NCBI GenBank assembly: GCA_035934535.1
Contig: DASYXS010000014.1
Coordinates: forward strand, 1-46,889
DNA length: 46,889 nt
Source: DASSJF01 sp035934535
GTDB taxonomy: Bacteria > Sysuimicrobiota > Sysuimicrobiia > Sysuimicrobiales > Segetimicrobiaceae
Direction of reading: 5' to 3'
Positions within the stretch are counted from its first letter, which is position 1. The number at the start of each line of letters is the position of its first letter. A program made the position numbers and the translations under genes. This document shows, one piece after another, positions 1 through 7,811 of the stretch. Under the pieces are notes generated by a model, which did no database searches, was not told the origin of the DNA, and saw only the letters and a list, made by a program, of their open reading frames with translations.

Positions 1-18
1 CGGCGGGCGGACACATGA
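1..18 (+). CDS. 3' end of an upstream gene, probably livH permease (partial)
   Basis: The first 18 bases read as five sense codons (RRADT) and a TGA. The TGA overlaps the ATG of the livM-like gene in an ATGA arrangement. LivH permeases normally sit directly upstream of livM and often end in a short basic tail after the last membrane helix, so this is probably the livH terminus. Only five codons are visible; the identity is inferred from context alone. Confidence 0.35.
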   Translation, partial: RRADT

Positions 19-1070
19 GTACGGCGGCCGGCGCGCGCTCCGCCGCCCCGCCCCGCGCAGACGGGGTCGTCGCCTGCGCGCCCAAGCGGCCGCCGTCGCT
101 CTGGTGGGCGGTCGCCAGCTGGGTCGCGGTACCGTGCCTCGTCGCGGCGCTCGCGCACGACCGGTTCGTGTCGGCGACGCTCGCGGCCGCCGCCGTGCAG
201 GGCCTCTTTGCCGTCAGTTGGGTGCCGCTGGCCGTCACCGGACAGCCGAGCTTCGGACACGCGCTGCCCTACGGCGCCGGCGCCTACGCGGCCGCCTTCG
301 TCGCCCGGCGTGCGGGCCTGCACGCGGGCGACCTCGGGGGGGTGGCGCCGGTCATCCTCACCGTCACGGCCGCGCTCGCGGGCGGGTGTTTCGGCGGCCT
401 GCAGGGCCGGTTGACGCGCCGCCTTGCGCCCGCATACGTCGCCGCGGTCACGCTCGCGACGGTCGAGGCGGCGCGCAGCCTCGCCACGATGTGGACGGTG
501 CCGGTGCTGCGCGGCGGCGGCGACACCGACACCGCGATTCCGATCATGATCTTCCCCAACGACGACCGGACGGCGGCCTGGCTCGCCGCGGCCGCATTCG
601 CCGCGGGGGTCCTCATCGTCGCCGCCCTCATGCGCTCGCGTACCGGGGTCGCGCTGCGGGCGGCGGCCGGCGGCGAGCGGGAGGCGGACGCGCTCGGCTT
701 CGACGCGCCGCGCCTGCGGCTCTTTGCGTTCGTCGCGGCAGGGACGATCGCCGGCGTCGCCGGCGCGCTCGCGGCCCAGTTGTCGGGACACGTGTCCCCG
801 CTGATGCTCTCGTGGCAGGCCTCGCTGTTCGTGCCGGCCGCGGCGCTGATCGGCGGCGCAGGGACCGTGGCCGGGCCCGCCGCGGCGGCGTACGTCGGCG
901 CCGCGGTGGCGCAGTTTTTCGAGGTCCCGGCCGCGCTCCAACTGCTCGTGTTCGCGGCGGTGCTCATCGCGGCCGGCCTGCGCGATCCTCAACATCTGCT
1001 CGGACCCGCCTTCAGCTGGAATCCGCGGCCCGGCCGCCCGCGCCCCGTCGCGCCGAGGGAGCGCTCGTGA
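15..1070 (+). CDS. livM: Branched-chain amino acid-type ABC transporter permease (LivM-like)
   Basis: A 351-residue, very hydrophobic protein with about eight to ten membrane segments. It is the second inner-membrane permease of a HAAT-family importer (branched-chain amino acids, amides or other small organics). The LivM hallmark, a glycine-rich GQPSFGHALPYGAGAY stretch, is near residues 76-91, and the later GGAGTVAGP loop is typical of the family. The ATG overlaps the stop of the preceding gene, and the TGA overlaps the GTG of livG, so translation is probably coupled. The N-terminal 30 residues before the first helix are longer than usual; residues about 10-19 (APPRADGV region) are encoded by a 27-nt sequence found again inside ade. 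The substrate cannot be read from sequence. Confidence 0.88.
   Translation: MSTAAGARSAAPPRADGVVACAPKRPPSLWWAVASWVAVPCLVAALAHDRFVSATLAAAAVQGLFAVSWVPLAVTGQPSFGHALPYGAGAYAAAFVARRAGLHAGDLGGVAPVILTVTAALAGGCFGGLQGRLTRRLAPAYVAAVTLATVEAARSLATMWTVPVLRGGGDTDTAIPIMIFPNDDRTAAWLAAAAFAAGVLIVAALMRSRTGVALRAAAGGEREADALGFDAPRLRLFAFVAAGTIAGVAGALAAQLSGHVSPLMLSWQASLFVPAAALIGGAGTVAGPAAAAYVGAAVAQFFEVPAALQLLVFAAVLIAAGLRDPQHLLGPAFSWNPRPGRPRPVAPRERS
43..69 (+). repeat. 27-nt exact direct repeat, copy 1 (inside livM)
   Basis: These 27 bases, starting CCGCCCCGCC and ending GACGGGGTCG, are identical to positions 9970-9996 inside ade. The flanks differ on both sides. The element contains a short inverted repeat (CCCCG / CGGGG). 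It encodes part of a non-conserved N-terminal extension of LivM. Confidence 0.8.
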
Positions 1071-1771
1071 GGAGCTTGCACGACGGCGCCGCCCCGCTGC
1101 TGCGGCTCGACGGCGTACGGATCCGCGCCGCAGGAGCCTGGCCCGGCCGCGAGTTCACGATCGACGTCGCCCCCGGCGAGGCGCTCGGCGTGCTCGGCCC
1201 TCGGGGCAGCGGAAAAACGGCGCTGCTGGACGTCGTCTCGGGCTTTCTCCACCCGGAGCGGGGCCGCATCGCGCTCAGCGGCGAGGACATCACCGGCTGG
1301 GCCCCCCGCCGGATCGCGCGCGCCGGCGTGGCCCGTAGTTTTCAGACGCCGCCGTTTCTCGACGGCACCGTGGTCTACGACGCCGTCGTGGCGGCGGCGA
1401 TCGGCCGCGGACTCAGCGCGCGCCGGACGCGCGACGCCGTCGGCATCGGCCTCGCCATCACGGGGCTCGAGCCCAAGCGGTACGGCACCGGCGCCGCGCT
1501 GGAGCCGGCCGAGCAGCGGCTTCTCACGCTCGCCCGCGTCGCCGCGGCGGCGCCGCGGCTTGCGCTCCTCGACGAACCGCTCGCGGGGCTCGCGCCGGAG
1601 GCGGCCGGCCTCGTTGTCTCCACCCTGCGGCGTCTGCGCGAGATCGGAATTCCGCTCATCGTGACGGCGCACGACGCGGCGTCGCTGCGCGTCGTGTGTT
1701 CGCGGGTCGTGCTGATGCGCGACGGCCGCATCGTCGGGGCCGGCCGGCCGGGCGATCTCCCCCATGCTTGA
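1067..1771 (+). CDS. livG: Branched-chain amino acid-type ABC transporter ATP-binding protein (LivG-like)
   Basis: The GTG start at 1067 overlaps the livM stop; it gives 234 residues, normal for LivG. An open frame continues far upstream but only as livM in another frame. Walker A GPRGSGKT is at residues 44-51, the Q-loop glutamine at 93 (SFQTPPF), Walker B LALLDE at 165-170 and the switch histidine at 202. The ABC signature, normally LSxGQ or LSGGE, is degenerate here: LEPAEQ at 145-150. It is one of the two nucleotide-binding subunits energising LivM and its partner permease at the cytoplasmic face. It overlaps livF by 8 nt. Confidence 0.87.
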   Translation: MRSLHDGAAPLLRLDGVRIRAAGAWPGREFTIDVAPGEALGVLGPRGSGKTALLDVVSGFLHPERGRIALSGEDITGWAPRRIARAGVARSFQTPPFLDGTVVYDAVVAAAIGRGLSARRTRDAVGIGLAITGLEPKRYGTGAALEPAEQRLLTLARVAAAAPRLALLDEPLAGLAPEAAGLVVSTLRRLREIGIPLIVTAHDAASLRVVCSRVVLMRDGRIVGAGRPGDLPHA

Positions 1772-2456
1772 GGCCCACAATCTCCATCTGCACGGGCCGG
1801 ACGGCGCGGTCGCCCTCGCGGATCTCACGATCTTCGCGCACCCGGGCGATCTCTTGGCGGTGCTCGGCGGCCACGGCGCGGGCAAGTCCGCGCTGCTGCG
1901 AACCGTCGCCGGCCTAGCGCAAGCGGAGCACGGCTTCCTGCGGCTCGACGGCGCGGACCTTGCCGGGCTCGGACCGCACGCGCGTGCGGCGCGCGGCATC
2001 GCGTACGCCGCCGACGGCGAACGTGTCGTGGAGCGGTTGTCGGTGCGCGAGAATCTGCTGGTGGGAGCGTGGCGCCGGCGCGACCGGCGGGCGGTGCGCC
2101 GCGAGTACTCGGCGTGGCTGGAGCGGTTTCCCGCGCTCGCCGCGGCCGCCGGCCGCCGGGCCGCTGTTCTCGACGCGGGTGGCCGCGCGGCCGCGGCGCT
2201 CGGACGGGCATGGCTCGCGGCACCGCGCGTACTCCTGGTGGACGAGCCCTTCGCGGGCCTCGATGGGAAGAGCCGGGCCGGCATCGCCGCCGCCCTGCGG
2301 GCGGCGTGCGATGCCGGCCGCATCGTCGTCTGCGCGATGCACGAACCGGAGGACGCCGCGATCGCCGACCGCGTCAACGTTCTCGCGAACGGCCGCCTGA
2401 TTTTCTCCGGCTCCCCGGCGGCGCTCGCGACCGCGCGCCCCGCGGGGTTCGAATAG
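1764..2456 (+). CDS. livF: Branched-chain amino acid-type ABC transporter ATP-binding protein (LivF-like)
   Basis: A 230-residue second ATPase of the importer. Walker A GGHGAGKS is at residues 35-42, Walker B VLLVDE at 156-161 and the switch histidine at 193. The region after Walker A (GIAYAADGERVVERLSVREN) matches the LivF pattern in which PEGRR-like residues precede LTVEENL. The signature motif is strongly eroded: LDAGGRA at 136-142 where LSGGEQQ is expected. Together with the degenerate signature in LivG, this suggests an unusually diverged ATPase pair. It is the last gene of the liv operon in this window; a substrate-binding protein is not visible. Confidence 0.85.
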   Translation: MLEAHNLHLHGPDGAVALADLTIFAHPGDLLAVLGGHGAGKSALLRTVAGLAQAEHGFLRLDGADLAGLGPHARAARGIAYAADGERVVERLSVRENLLVGAWRRRDRRAVRREYSAWLERFPALAAAAGRRAAVLDAGGRAAAALGRAWLAAPRVLLVDEPFAGLDGKSRAGIAAALRAACDAGRIVVCAMHEPEDAAIADRVNVLANGRLIFSGSPAALATARPAGFE

Positions 2457-2536
2457 GCCCCCGACCGCCGAAAAGATGCGCCGATGACGGATGCGCCCTC
2501 GGCAGCACACCCGAGTGGGACCGGTAACCTGCGTGC

Positions 2537-2542
2537 TATTCT
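2537..2542 (+). promoter_or_regulatory. Extended -10 promoter element for the alkA-like gene (predicted leaderless)
   Basis: TATTCT at 2537-2542 is preceded by TGC, forming an extended -10. It lies 6 nt before the GTG at 2549, so transcription would start at or next to the start codon. There is no Shine-Dalgarno and no good -35. Confidence 0.5.
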
Positions 2543-2548
2543 ATTGAA

Positions 2549-3541
2549 GTGCGCGCGTACGTGCTCTCCTGTCCCGCGGGGTTCGACTTCCATGAGACCG
2601 CGATCGTGATGCGACGGGGGCCGGCCGACCCGCTCGTGTGGTACGACGGGCGGCGCTGGCGCCGCCGGCTCGCCGTGGACGGCGCCCCTTGTCTCCTGGA
2701 AGTCGTTCCTGCCGGCGGACCTGCCGTCCGCTCCGCTCCCGGCCACAATGAAACCGGAGCCGCCGGCAGCCATGAAGTCCACGGCGGACGAGAACTCGCC
2801 GTCCGGCTGCTCGCCGGTCGGGCGGCTCGGCCGCAGCTCGAGCGCACCGTCGCGCGGCTCTTCGGGCTCGACGATCCCGCCTTGGTTTCATGGTTGCCGG
2901 CCGCGATGTCGGCCGGCGGCGCCCCCTCCCGCCGCCGGCGCGCGGCGGTCCGCCGCGCGGTCGGCCGTCTGCGAAGCACCGCCGCGCTGCCCGGCTACCC
3001 CACCCTCTTCGAAGCGCTGGTGCACACGATTCTCGGCCAGCAGATCAGCGCGACGGCGGCCAACGCGCACCGCGCGGCGTTCACGAGACGATTCGGCCGT
3101 CCGTTCGCCTTCCCGGGCGGCACGTACTGGATGTTTCCGGCGACCGGCGACGTGGCCGTGGAGCGCCTCGCCTCGCTTCGCCGCCCGGGGCTCAGCACCG
3201 CGAAAGCCGTCGCGGTCCGGGCGATCGCGCGCGCGTTCGAGCGCGGCGCCGTCTCCGAAGCCGCGCTCGAGGCGCTGCCGCCGGACGCCGCCATTGAAAC
3301 GCTGACCGCGCTGCCGGGCATCGGACGCTGGACGGCGGAGTGGGTGCTGCTGCGCGCCCTGCGGCGCTTCGATATCGTGCCGGCGGGCGATCTCGCGGTC
3401 CGCAAGGCGGTGAGCTGGCTCGCCGGACGCGGCGAGCTGCTCTCCGAATCCGAGGTTCGCGAATTCGCCGCGCCGTGGACGCCCTACTCCGGCCTGGTCG
3501 CGTTTCGACTGCTCCTCGCGCACCGGCAGACCGTCGGCTGA
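2549..3541 (+). CDS. alkA: DNA-3-methyladenine glycosylase II family (AlkA-like, HhH-GPD)
   Basis: A 330-residue base-excision-repair glycosylase that removes alkylated bases. The HhH-GPD core starts with HTILGQQIS at 159-167. The helix-hairpin-helix LPGIGRWTAEWVLLRAL is at 255-271, and the catalytic aspartate is D281 in PAGDLAVRKA, the same arrangement as E. coli AlkA. The first 120 residues correspond to the AlkA N-terminal domain. The start is GTG at 2549, chosen because the frame opens there and an extended -10 lies 6 nt upstream. The downstream peptidase begins 2 nt after the stop. There is no Ada-type methyltransferase domain fusion. Confidence 0.87.
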   Translation: MRAYVLSCPAGFDFHETAIVMRRGPADPLVWYDGRRWRRRLAVDGAPCLLEVVPAGGPAVRSAPGHNETGAAGSHEVHGGRELAVRLLAGRAARPQLERTVARLFGLDDPALVSWLPAAMSAGGAPSRRRRAAVRRAVGRLRSTAALPGYPTLFEALVHTILGQQISATAANAHRAAFTRRFGRPFAFPGGTYWMFPATGDVAVERLASLRRPGLSTAKAVAVRAIARAFERGAVSEAALEALPPDAAIETLTALPGIGRWTAEWVLLRALRRFDIVPAGDLAVRKAVSWLAGRGELLSESEVREFAAPWTPYSGLVAFRLLLAHRQTVG

Positions 3542-3543
3542 TT

Positions 3544-4755
3544 GTGATCCGCGCGCAATTCTCGTCCGCCCCGTCGACCCCCCGGGATGAACTGCGCCGT
3601 CGCTCCGCGGCGCTGCAGCGCCACCTCCGCGCCTCGGGACTCGACGCGGCCGTGATCACGCAGAACGTCAATCTTTTCTATTTCGGCGGCAGCATCCAGA
3701 GCGGCGCGTTGATCGTACCGGTCCAGGGCGAGCCGGTGTACGCGGTGCGGCGGATCATCGAGCGCGCCCGCGCGGAAAGCGCGCTCGACGCGATCGTGCC
3801 GCTGCCGAGTCTGCGCGGGCTCGCCGGCCGCGTCGCCGAGGCGCTCGGCCGTCCGGCCGCCCGGGTTGGCATGGAGCTAGACGTGCTGCCCGTCGCCGTG
3901 CGGGACCGCTTCGCCGCCGCGCTCGGCGCGATCGAGATCATCGACGTATCCGCCGCCGTGCGGCGCATCCGTTCGATCAAGTCGCCGTACGAGCTGGAAA
4001 AACTGCGGGCGACCGCACGGCTTTCCGACGCGATCCTCGGCGCGGCAACCGAGGCCCTCCGCGAAGGCATAACCGAGCTCGAGCTCTCGGCGCTCATCGA
4101 GGCCGCGGCACGGCGGCGGGGCCACGAGGGCGTGATCCGGCTGCACGGCTGGAATCAGGAGACGTATTACGGGATGATCGCCGCGGGGCCGGCCGCCGCG
4201 GTGCCGGGCTTTCCCGATCTGCCGCTCGGCGGCGAAGGTCCGGGCCCGTCCGTCCCGTACGGCGCCGGGTGGCGGCGGATCGCCCGGGGCGACGCGGTGA
4301 TCGTGGACGCGCCGGCGGTCCTCGGCGGATACATCATCGATCAGACCCGCACGCTCGTGATCGGGCGGCTCCCGGACACGCTGGCGCGCGCCCACGACGC
4401 CGCGATGGACGTTCTCAAGACCGTCGAGGCCGCGATCCGGCCGGGGGTCGCACCGGAAGCCCTGTATCGCCTCTCACTCGAGCGGGCCGAGGCCCTCGGT
4501 TATGCCGATGCCTTCATGGGCGCCGGCGCCTACCGGGCCCGCTACGTCGGCCACGGCGTCGGCCTCGAGCTCGACGAATGGCCCGTGCTCGCGGACGGCT
4601 TCACCGACCCGCTCGAGCCGGGCTGTGTGTTCGCGGTCGAGCCGAAGATGCTGTTTCCCGGTCTCGGCGTAGCCGGTATCGAAGATCAGTACGCCGTCAC
4701 CGCGGCCGGCTGCGAGCGTCTCACCCTGGCCGAACAACGGCTGTTCGCGATCTGA
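3544..4755 (+). CDS. M24-family metallopeptidase (Xaa-Pro aminopeptidase/dipeptidase-like)
   Basis: A 403-residue cytoplasmic protein with a creatinase-like N-terminal domain (residues about 1-160) and a C-terminal pita-bread catalytic domain. All five metal ligands of the family are present: D255, D266, H337, E366 and E380. The GTG at 3544 follows the alkA-like stop at once; the frame is open upstream, but that part is out-of-frame alkA sequence. It would hydrolyse peptides with proline in the second position, or act on a creatinase-like substrate; the sequence does not separate these. Coupled translation with the upstream gene is likely. Confidence 0.85.
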   Translation: MIRAQFSSAPSTPRDELRRRSAALQRHLRASGLDAAVITQNVNLFYFGGSIQSGALIVPVQGEPVYAVRRIIERARAESALDAIVPLPSLRGLAGRVAEALGRPAARVGMELDVLPVAVRDRFAAALGAIEIIDVSAAVRRIRSIKSPYELEKLRATARLSDAILGAATEALREGITELELSALIEAAARRRGHEGVIRLHGWNQETYYGMIAAGPAAAVPGFPDLPLGGEGPGPSVPYGAGWRRIARGDAVIVDAPAVLGGYIIDQTRTLVIGRLPDTLARAHDAAMDVLKTVEAAIRPGVAPEALYRLSLERAEALGYADAFMGAGAYRARYVGHGVGLELDEWPVLADGFTDPLEPGCVFAVEPKMLFPGLGVAGIEDQYAVTAAGCERLTLAEQRLFAI

Positions 4756-4789
4756 ACTTAGGACAGCCTCCGGTGTTCGCAGAGTCCGG

Positions 4790-4819
4790 TTGACCGATCT
4801 CACGCCGTTTGGGTAGAAT
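4790..4819 (+). promoter_or_regulatory. Sigma-70-type promoter of vapBC
   Basis: TTGACC (4790-4795), 18-nt spacer, TAGAAT (4814-4819). The predicted transcript starts near 4826 and carries an AGAAGG Shine-Dalgarno before the ATG at 4846. VapBC complexes usually repress their own promoter; no clear operator palindrome was recognised. Confidence 0.6.
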
Positions 4820-4845
4820 AGGGCCAAACGAAGGTAGAAGGGTAG

Positions 4846-5106
4846 ATGAGCATGGGATTCAACGTCAAGAATGACGAAGCCCATCGGCTGGCGAAGAAAC
4901 TGGCCGGCCTGACCGGTGAGAGCATGACGGCAGCCGTGACCGAGGCGCTTCGTGAGCGGCTGGAGCGCCTGCAGCGCGCGAAGAGTGGCGAGCTCGCCGG
5001 CAGGCTGCTGGTGATAGGGAAGAAGACCGCCGCGCATCTCAAGGAACCCTTCCGATCCAGTGACCATGCGGATCTCCTGTACGACGAGTGTGGATTGCCC
5101 CGATGA
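4846..5106 (+). CDS. vapB: VapB-type antitoxin (PSK/ribbon-helix-helix)
   Basis: An 86-residue protein. Its first half (MGFNVKNDEAHRLAKKLAGL...) is the PSK-type transcription-factor/antitoxin pattern: a short strand, then NDEAHRLAKKLA and the helix TMTAAVTEALRERLER-like segment. The acidic C-terminal end would wrap the toxin. An ATG at 4846 and another at 4852 are both usable; the first has the better spacing to AGAAGG. Its TGA overlaps the ATG of the PIN-domain gene, the standard antitoxin-toxin coupling. It neutralises VapC and autoregulates the operon. Confidence 0.85.
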   Translation: MSMGFNVKNDEAHRLAKKLAGLTGESMTAAVTEALRERLERLQRAKSGELAGRLLVIGKKTAAHLKEPFRSSDHADLLYDECGLPR

Positions 5107-5498
5107 TCATCGACACCTCGGCGCTGCTGGCCATCCTTCGCGACGAACCGGAGGCGGCCGCCTGCGCCGAGGCGATCCAGCGGGCGGACGGCCGGCGGCT
5201 GTCGGCCGTCAGTTTCGTCGAAGCTGCGACGGTCATCGATGGCAGCCGCGATCCCGTTGCCAGCCGCGGCTTCGATGACCTGCTGCGGGAGGCTCGGATC
5301 AGCATCGATCCTGTGACCGAGGCACAGGCGCGCATGGCCCGCGACGCCTACCGTGACTTTGGCCGAGGGAGCGGGCACCCGGCACAGCTGAATTTCGGTG
5401 ATTGCTTCTCCTACGCGCTCGCGAAGAACACAGACGAACCTTTGCTGTTCAAAGGCAGAGACTTCGTGCATACCGATGTAAAACAGGCGCTGCCCTGA
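5103..5498 (+). CDS. vapC: VapC-type PIN-domain ribonuclease toxin
   Basis: A 131-residue PIN domain beginning MIIDTSALLAIL. The four acidic catalytic residues are visible: D4, E40 (FVEAAT), D100 (NFGDCFSYALA) and D120 (GRDF). PIN toxins of this type cleave tRNA or rRNA when the antitoxin is degraded. The ATG is in an ATGA overlap with vapB; an in-frame GTG at 5088 is less likely because the family starts at the MIIDTSA strand. A compact hairpin lies 10 nt after the stop codon. Confidence 0.88.
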   Translation: MIIDTSALLAILRDEPEAAACAEAIQRADGRRLSAVSFVEAATVIDGSRDPVASRGFDDLLREARISIDPVTEAQARMARDAYRDFGRGSGHPAQLNFGDCFSYALAKNTDEPLLFKGRDFVHTDVKQALP

Positions 5499-5507
5499 GA
5501 CATCCTT

Positions 5508-5530
5508 CCCTGCCGTGCAGCACGGCAGGG
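5508..5530 (+). terminator. Hairpin after vapC, terminator-like but without a T-run
   Basis: CCCTGCCGTG at 5508-5517 is the exact complement of CACGGCAGGG at 5521-5530, with a 3-nt loop. It lies just downstream of the vapC stop. Only two T residues follow, so it may be a weak terminator or an mRNA-stabilising hairpin. Confidence 0.45.
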
Positions 5531-5627
5531 TTGCCTCCCGGTAGAATAGAAACGAGGCCGCATCCCGGTCTGGAGTCCCCGCAGACTCGGCCGGTCAATT
5601 TCCTCTCCTGAAGGAGGCACAGCAGGC

Positions 5628-7733
5628 ATGGCCGACGCACCCGACTCGCGCTCCGCCACCGCCGTCACCGAGGCGGAGATCGCGGTGCACTGGAAGGAAG
5701 AAGAATACTACCAGCCCTCGCCCAAGTTCATCGGGCAGGCCAACCTGACCGACCCCGCGGTGACGGAGCGCTTCGCGCTCGACCACTTCCCGGAGTGCTT
5801 TCGCGAGTACGGCGACCTGCTGAGCTGGGACCAGTACTGGCGCACGACCTTCGACGGCGGCAACCCGCCGTTTTGGAAGTGGTTCGTCGGCGGCCGCCTC
5901 AACGCGTCGTACAATTGCGTCGACCGCCACCTTGGGCAGTACAAGAACAAGGCCGCGCTCATCTTCGTGCCCGAGCCGGAGCAAGACGCCCACATCGCCA
6001 TCACGTACCGCGAGCTCTACGTGCGCGTGAACGAAGTCGCCGCCCTGCTCCGGGACTTCTGCGGGCTCAAGGCCGGCGACCGCGTCACGATCCACCTGCC
6101 GATGACGCCGGAGCTGCCGATCACGATGCTGGCCTGCGCCCGCCTCGGCGTCGTCCACTCCGTCGTCTTCGGCGGATTCAGCGGCGAAGCGTGCGGCATC
6201 CGGATCGCGGACTCCGGCAGCCGCGTGCTGATCACGATGGACGGGTACTACCGCAACGGGAAGCTGCTCGACCACAAGGCGAACGCCGAGATCGCGGTCG
6301 CCACCGCCGCCAAGGAAGGCCAGAAGGTCGACAAGGTCATGGTGTGGCGCCGGTTTCACGACCGGTCCGCGACCAACGCTCCGCTCGTGCAGGGCCGCGA
6401 TCATGTGATGAACGAAGTCTTGGAATCCTACCGCGGCCGTACCGTCGAGCCGGTCTCGATGGACGCGGAGGCGCCGCTCTTCATTATGTATACGAGCGGC
6501 ACGACCGGCCGTCCGAAGGGCGCCCAGCACCGCACCGGCGGCTACTTGGCGTACGTGGCCGGCACGTCGAAGTACATCCAGGACATCCATCCGACCGACG
6601 TCTACTGGTGCTTCGCGGACATCGGCTGGATCACCGGACACTCGTACATCGTGTACGGACCGCTGGCGCTCGCGGCGACGAGCGTCCTCTACGAAGGCGT
6701 CCCGACGTATCCCGACGCCGGGCGGCCCTGGCGGATCGCCGAACGCCTCGACGTCAACATCTTCCACACCTCGCCCACCACGATCCGGATGCTGCGGAAG
6801 TTGGGCCCGGACGAGCCGAAAAAGTACGGCTACCACTTCAAGCACATGACCACGGTCGGGGAGCCGATCGAGCCCGAGGCGTGGCGCTGGTACTACGACA
6901 CGGTCGGCAAGCGCGAGGCGGTCATCTGCGACACATGGTGGCAGACCGAGAACGGCGGCTTCCTCTGCACCACAAAACCGGCGATCGACGCGATGAAGCC
7001 CGGCAGCGCGGGGCCGGGTGCCCCGGGCATCCACCCGGTGATCTACGACGAACAGGGCCGCGAGATCCCGCCCGGCAGCAACCGCGCCGGCAACATCTGC
7101 ATCCGCAACCCCTGGCCCGGCATCATGCAGACGATCTGGGGCGACCCCGACCGGTTCGTCCGGACCTATTACGCGAAGTACTGCAAGAACCCGAAGAGTA
7201 CGGAGTGGCGCGACTGGCCGTACTTCGCCGGCGACGGCGCGCTCCTGGCGGCGGACGGCTACTTCCGCATTCTCGGGCGCGTCGACGACGTGATCAACGT
7301 GGCGGGACACCGGCTCGGGACGAAGGAACTGGAGTCCGCGGCCCTCACCGTCGCGGAAGTCGCCGAGGCCGCGGTTGTTCCGGTCGTCGACGAGCTGAAG
7401 GGCCGCGTGCCGGAAGTCTACGTGTCGCTCAAGCCCGGCGTCGCCGCGACCACGAAGGTCCAGGAGAGCGTGGTGCACGCGATCGAGACCACGATCGGCA
7501 AGATCGCGCGGCCGAAGCAGGTCCGGGTCGTGCCCGACATGCCCAAGACGCGCTCCGGCAAGATCATGCGGCGGGTGCTGGCCGCGATCTCGAACTCGAT
7601 GGACACCGGCGACGTCACCACGCTCGCCAATCCCGACGTCGTGGAGCAGATCCGGCAGGCGGTCCAGGGATCCGGCCCGGTCAAGCTCAAGGACGCGCCG
7701 GAGGACATCAAGCGGTTCGGGGAGCAGCCCTGA
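5628..7733 (+). CDS. acs: Acetyl-CoA synthetase (AMP-forming), acetate/propionate-CoA ligase
   Basis: A 701-residue adenylate-forming enzyme: acyl-AMP formation from a short carboxylate and ATP, then thioesterification with CoA. The AMP-binding P-loop YTSGTTGRPKG is at 288-298. The WWQTENGG segment near 437 has the tryptophan that limits the acyl pocket in acetyl-CoA synthetases. DDVINVAGHRLG marks the C-terminal domain hinge, and PKTRSGKIMRR carries the catalytic, acetylatable lysine K645. It is about 50 residues longer than typical Acs, with short insertions, so substrate preference could be acetate or propionate. A strong AAGGAGG lies 10 nt before the ATG. Confidence 0.9.
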   Translation: MADAPDSRSATAVTEAEIAVHWKEEEYYQPSPKFIGQANLTDPAVTERFALDHFPECFREYGDLLSWDQYWRTTFDGGNPPFWKWFVGGRLNASYNCVDRHLGQYKNKAALIFVPEPEQDAHIAITYRELYVRVNEVAALLRDFCGLKAGDRVTIHLPMTPELPITMLACARLGVVHSVVFGGFSGEACGIRIADSGSRVLITMDGYYRNGKLLDHKANAEIAVATAAKEGQKVDKVMVWRRFHDRSATNAPLVQGRDHVMNEVLESYRGRTVEPVSMDAEAPLFIMYTSGTTGRPKGAQHRTGGYLAYVAGTSKYIQDIHPTDVYWCFADIGWITGHSYIVYGPLALAATSVLYEGVPTYPDAGRPWRIAERLDVNIFHTSPTTIRMLRKLGPDEPKKYGYHFKHMTTVGEPIEPEAWRWYYDTVGKREAVICDTWWQTENGGFLCTTKPAIDAMKPGSAGPGAPGIHPVIYDEQGREIPPGSNRAGNICIRNPWPGIMQTIWGDPDRFVRTYYAKYCKNPKSTEWRDWPYFAGDGALLAADGYFRILGRVDDVINVAGHRLGTKELESAALTVAEVAEAAVVPVVDELKGRVPEVYVSLKPGVAATTKVQESVVHAIETTIGKIARPKQVRVVPDMPKTRSGKIMRRVLAAISNSMDTGDVTTLANPDVVEQIRQAVQGSGPVKLKDAPEDIKRFGEQP

Positions 7734-7773
7734 GCGACAGACTCACGAAATTTCTCGCGCAAACGTTCGCTCC

Positions 7774-7802
7774 TTGACGAGAATCGCCGCCGCGCCTATC
7801 AT
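7774..7802 (+). promoter_or_regulatory. Sigma-70-type promoter of the tandem-repeat gene (predicted leaderless)
   Basis: TTGACG (7774-7779), 17-nt spacer, TATCAT (7797-7802). The ATG at 7812 is only 9 nt past the -10 box and lacks a Shine-Dalgarno, so the transcript should begin at or within a few bases of the start codon. Confidence 0.6.
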
Positions 7803-7811
7803 GGCGCCACC

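Noticed and set aside
989..2782. A 597-codon open frame on the minus strand opposite livG, livF and part of alkA
   Set aside because: Antisense shadow of GC-rich genes; it crosses three well-supported plus-strand genes and has no recognisable domain.
5531..5547. TTGCCT and TAGAAT before acs as a promoter
   Set aside because: The two boxes are only 5 nt apart, not about 17. TAGAAT alone could be a -10, but no -35 or extended element supports it.
5595..7478. A 627-codon open frame on the minus strand opposite acs
   Set aside because: It is the antisense shadow of a high-GC gene. The translation is low complexity (R, V, D, H rich) and resembles no family, while the plus strand has all acetyl-CoA synthetase motifs.
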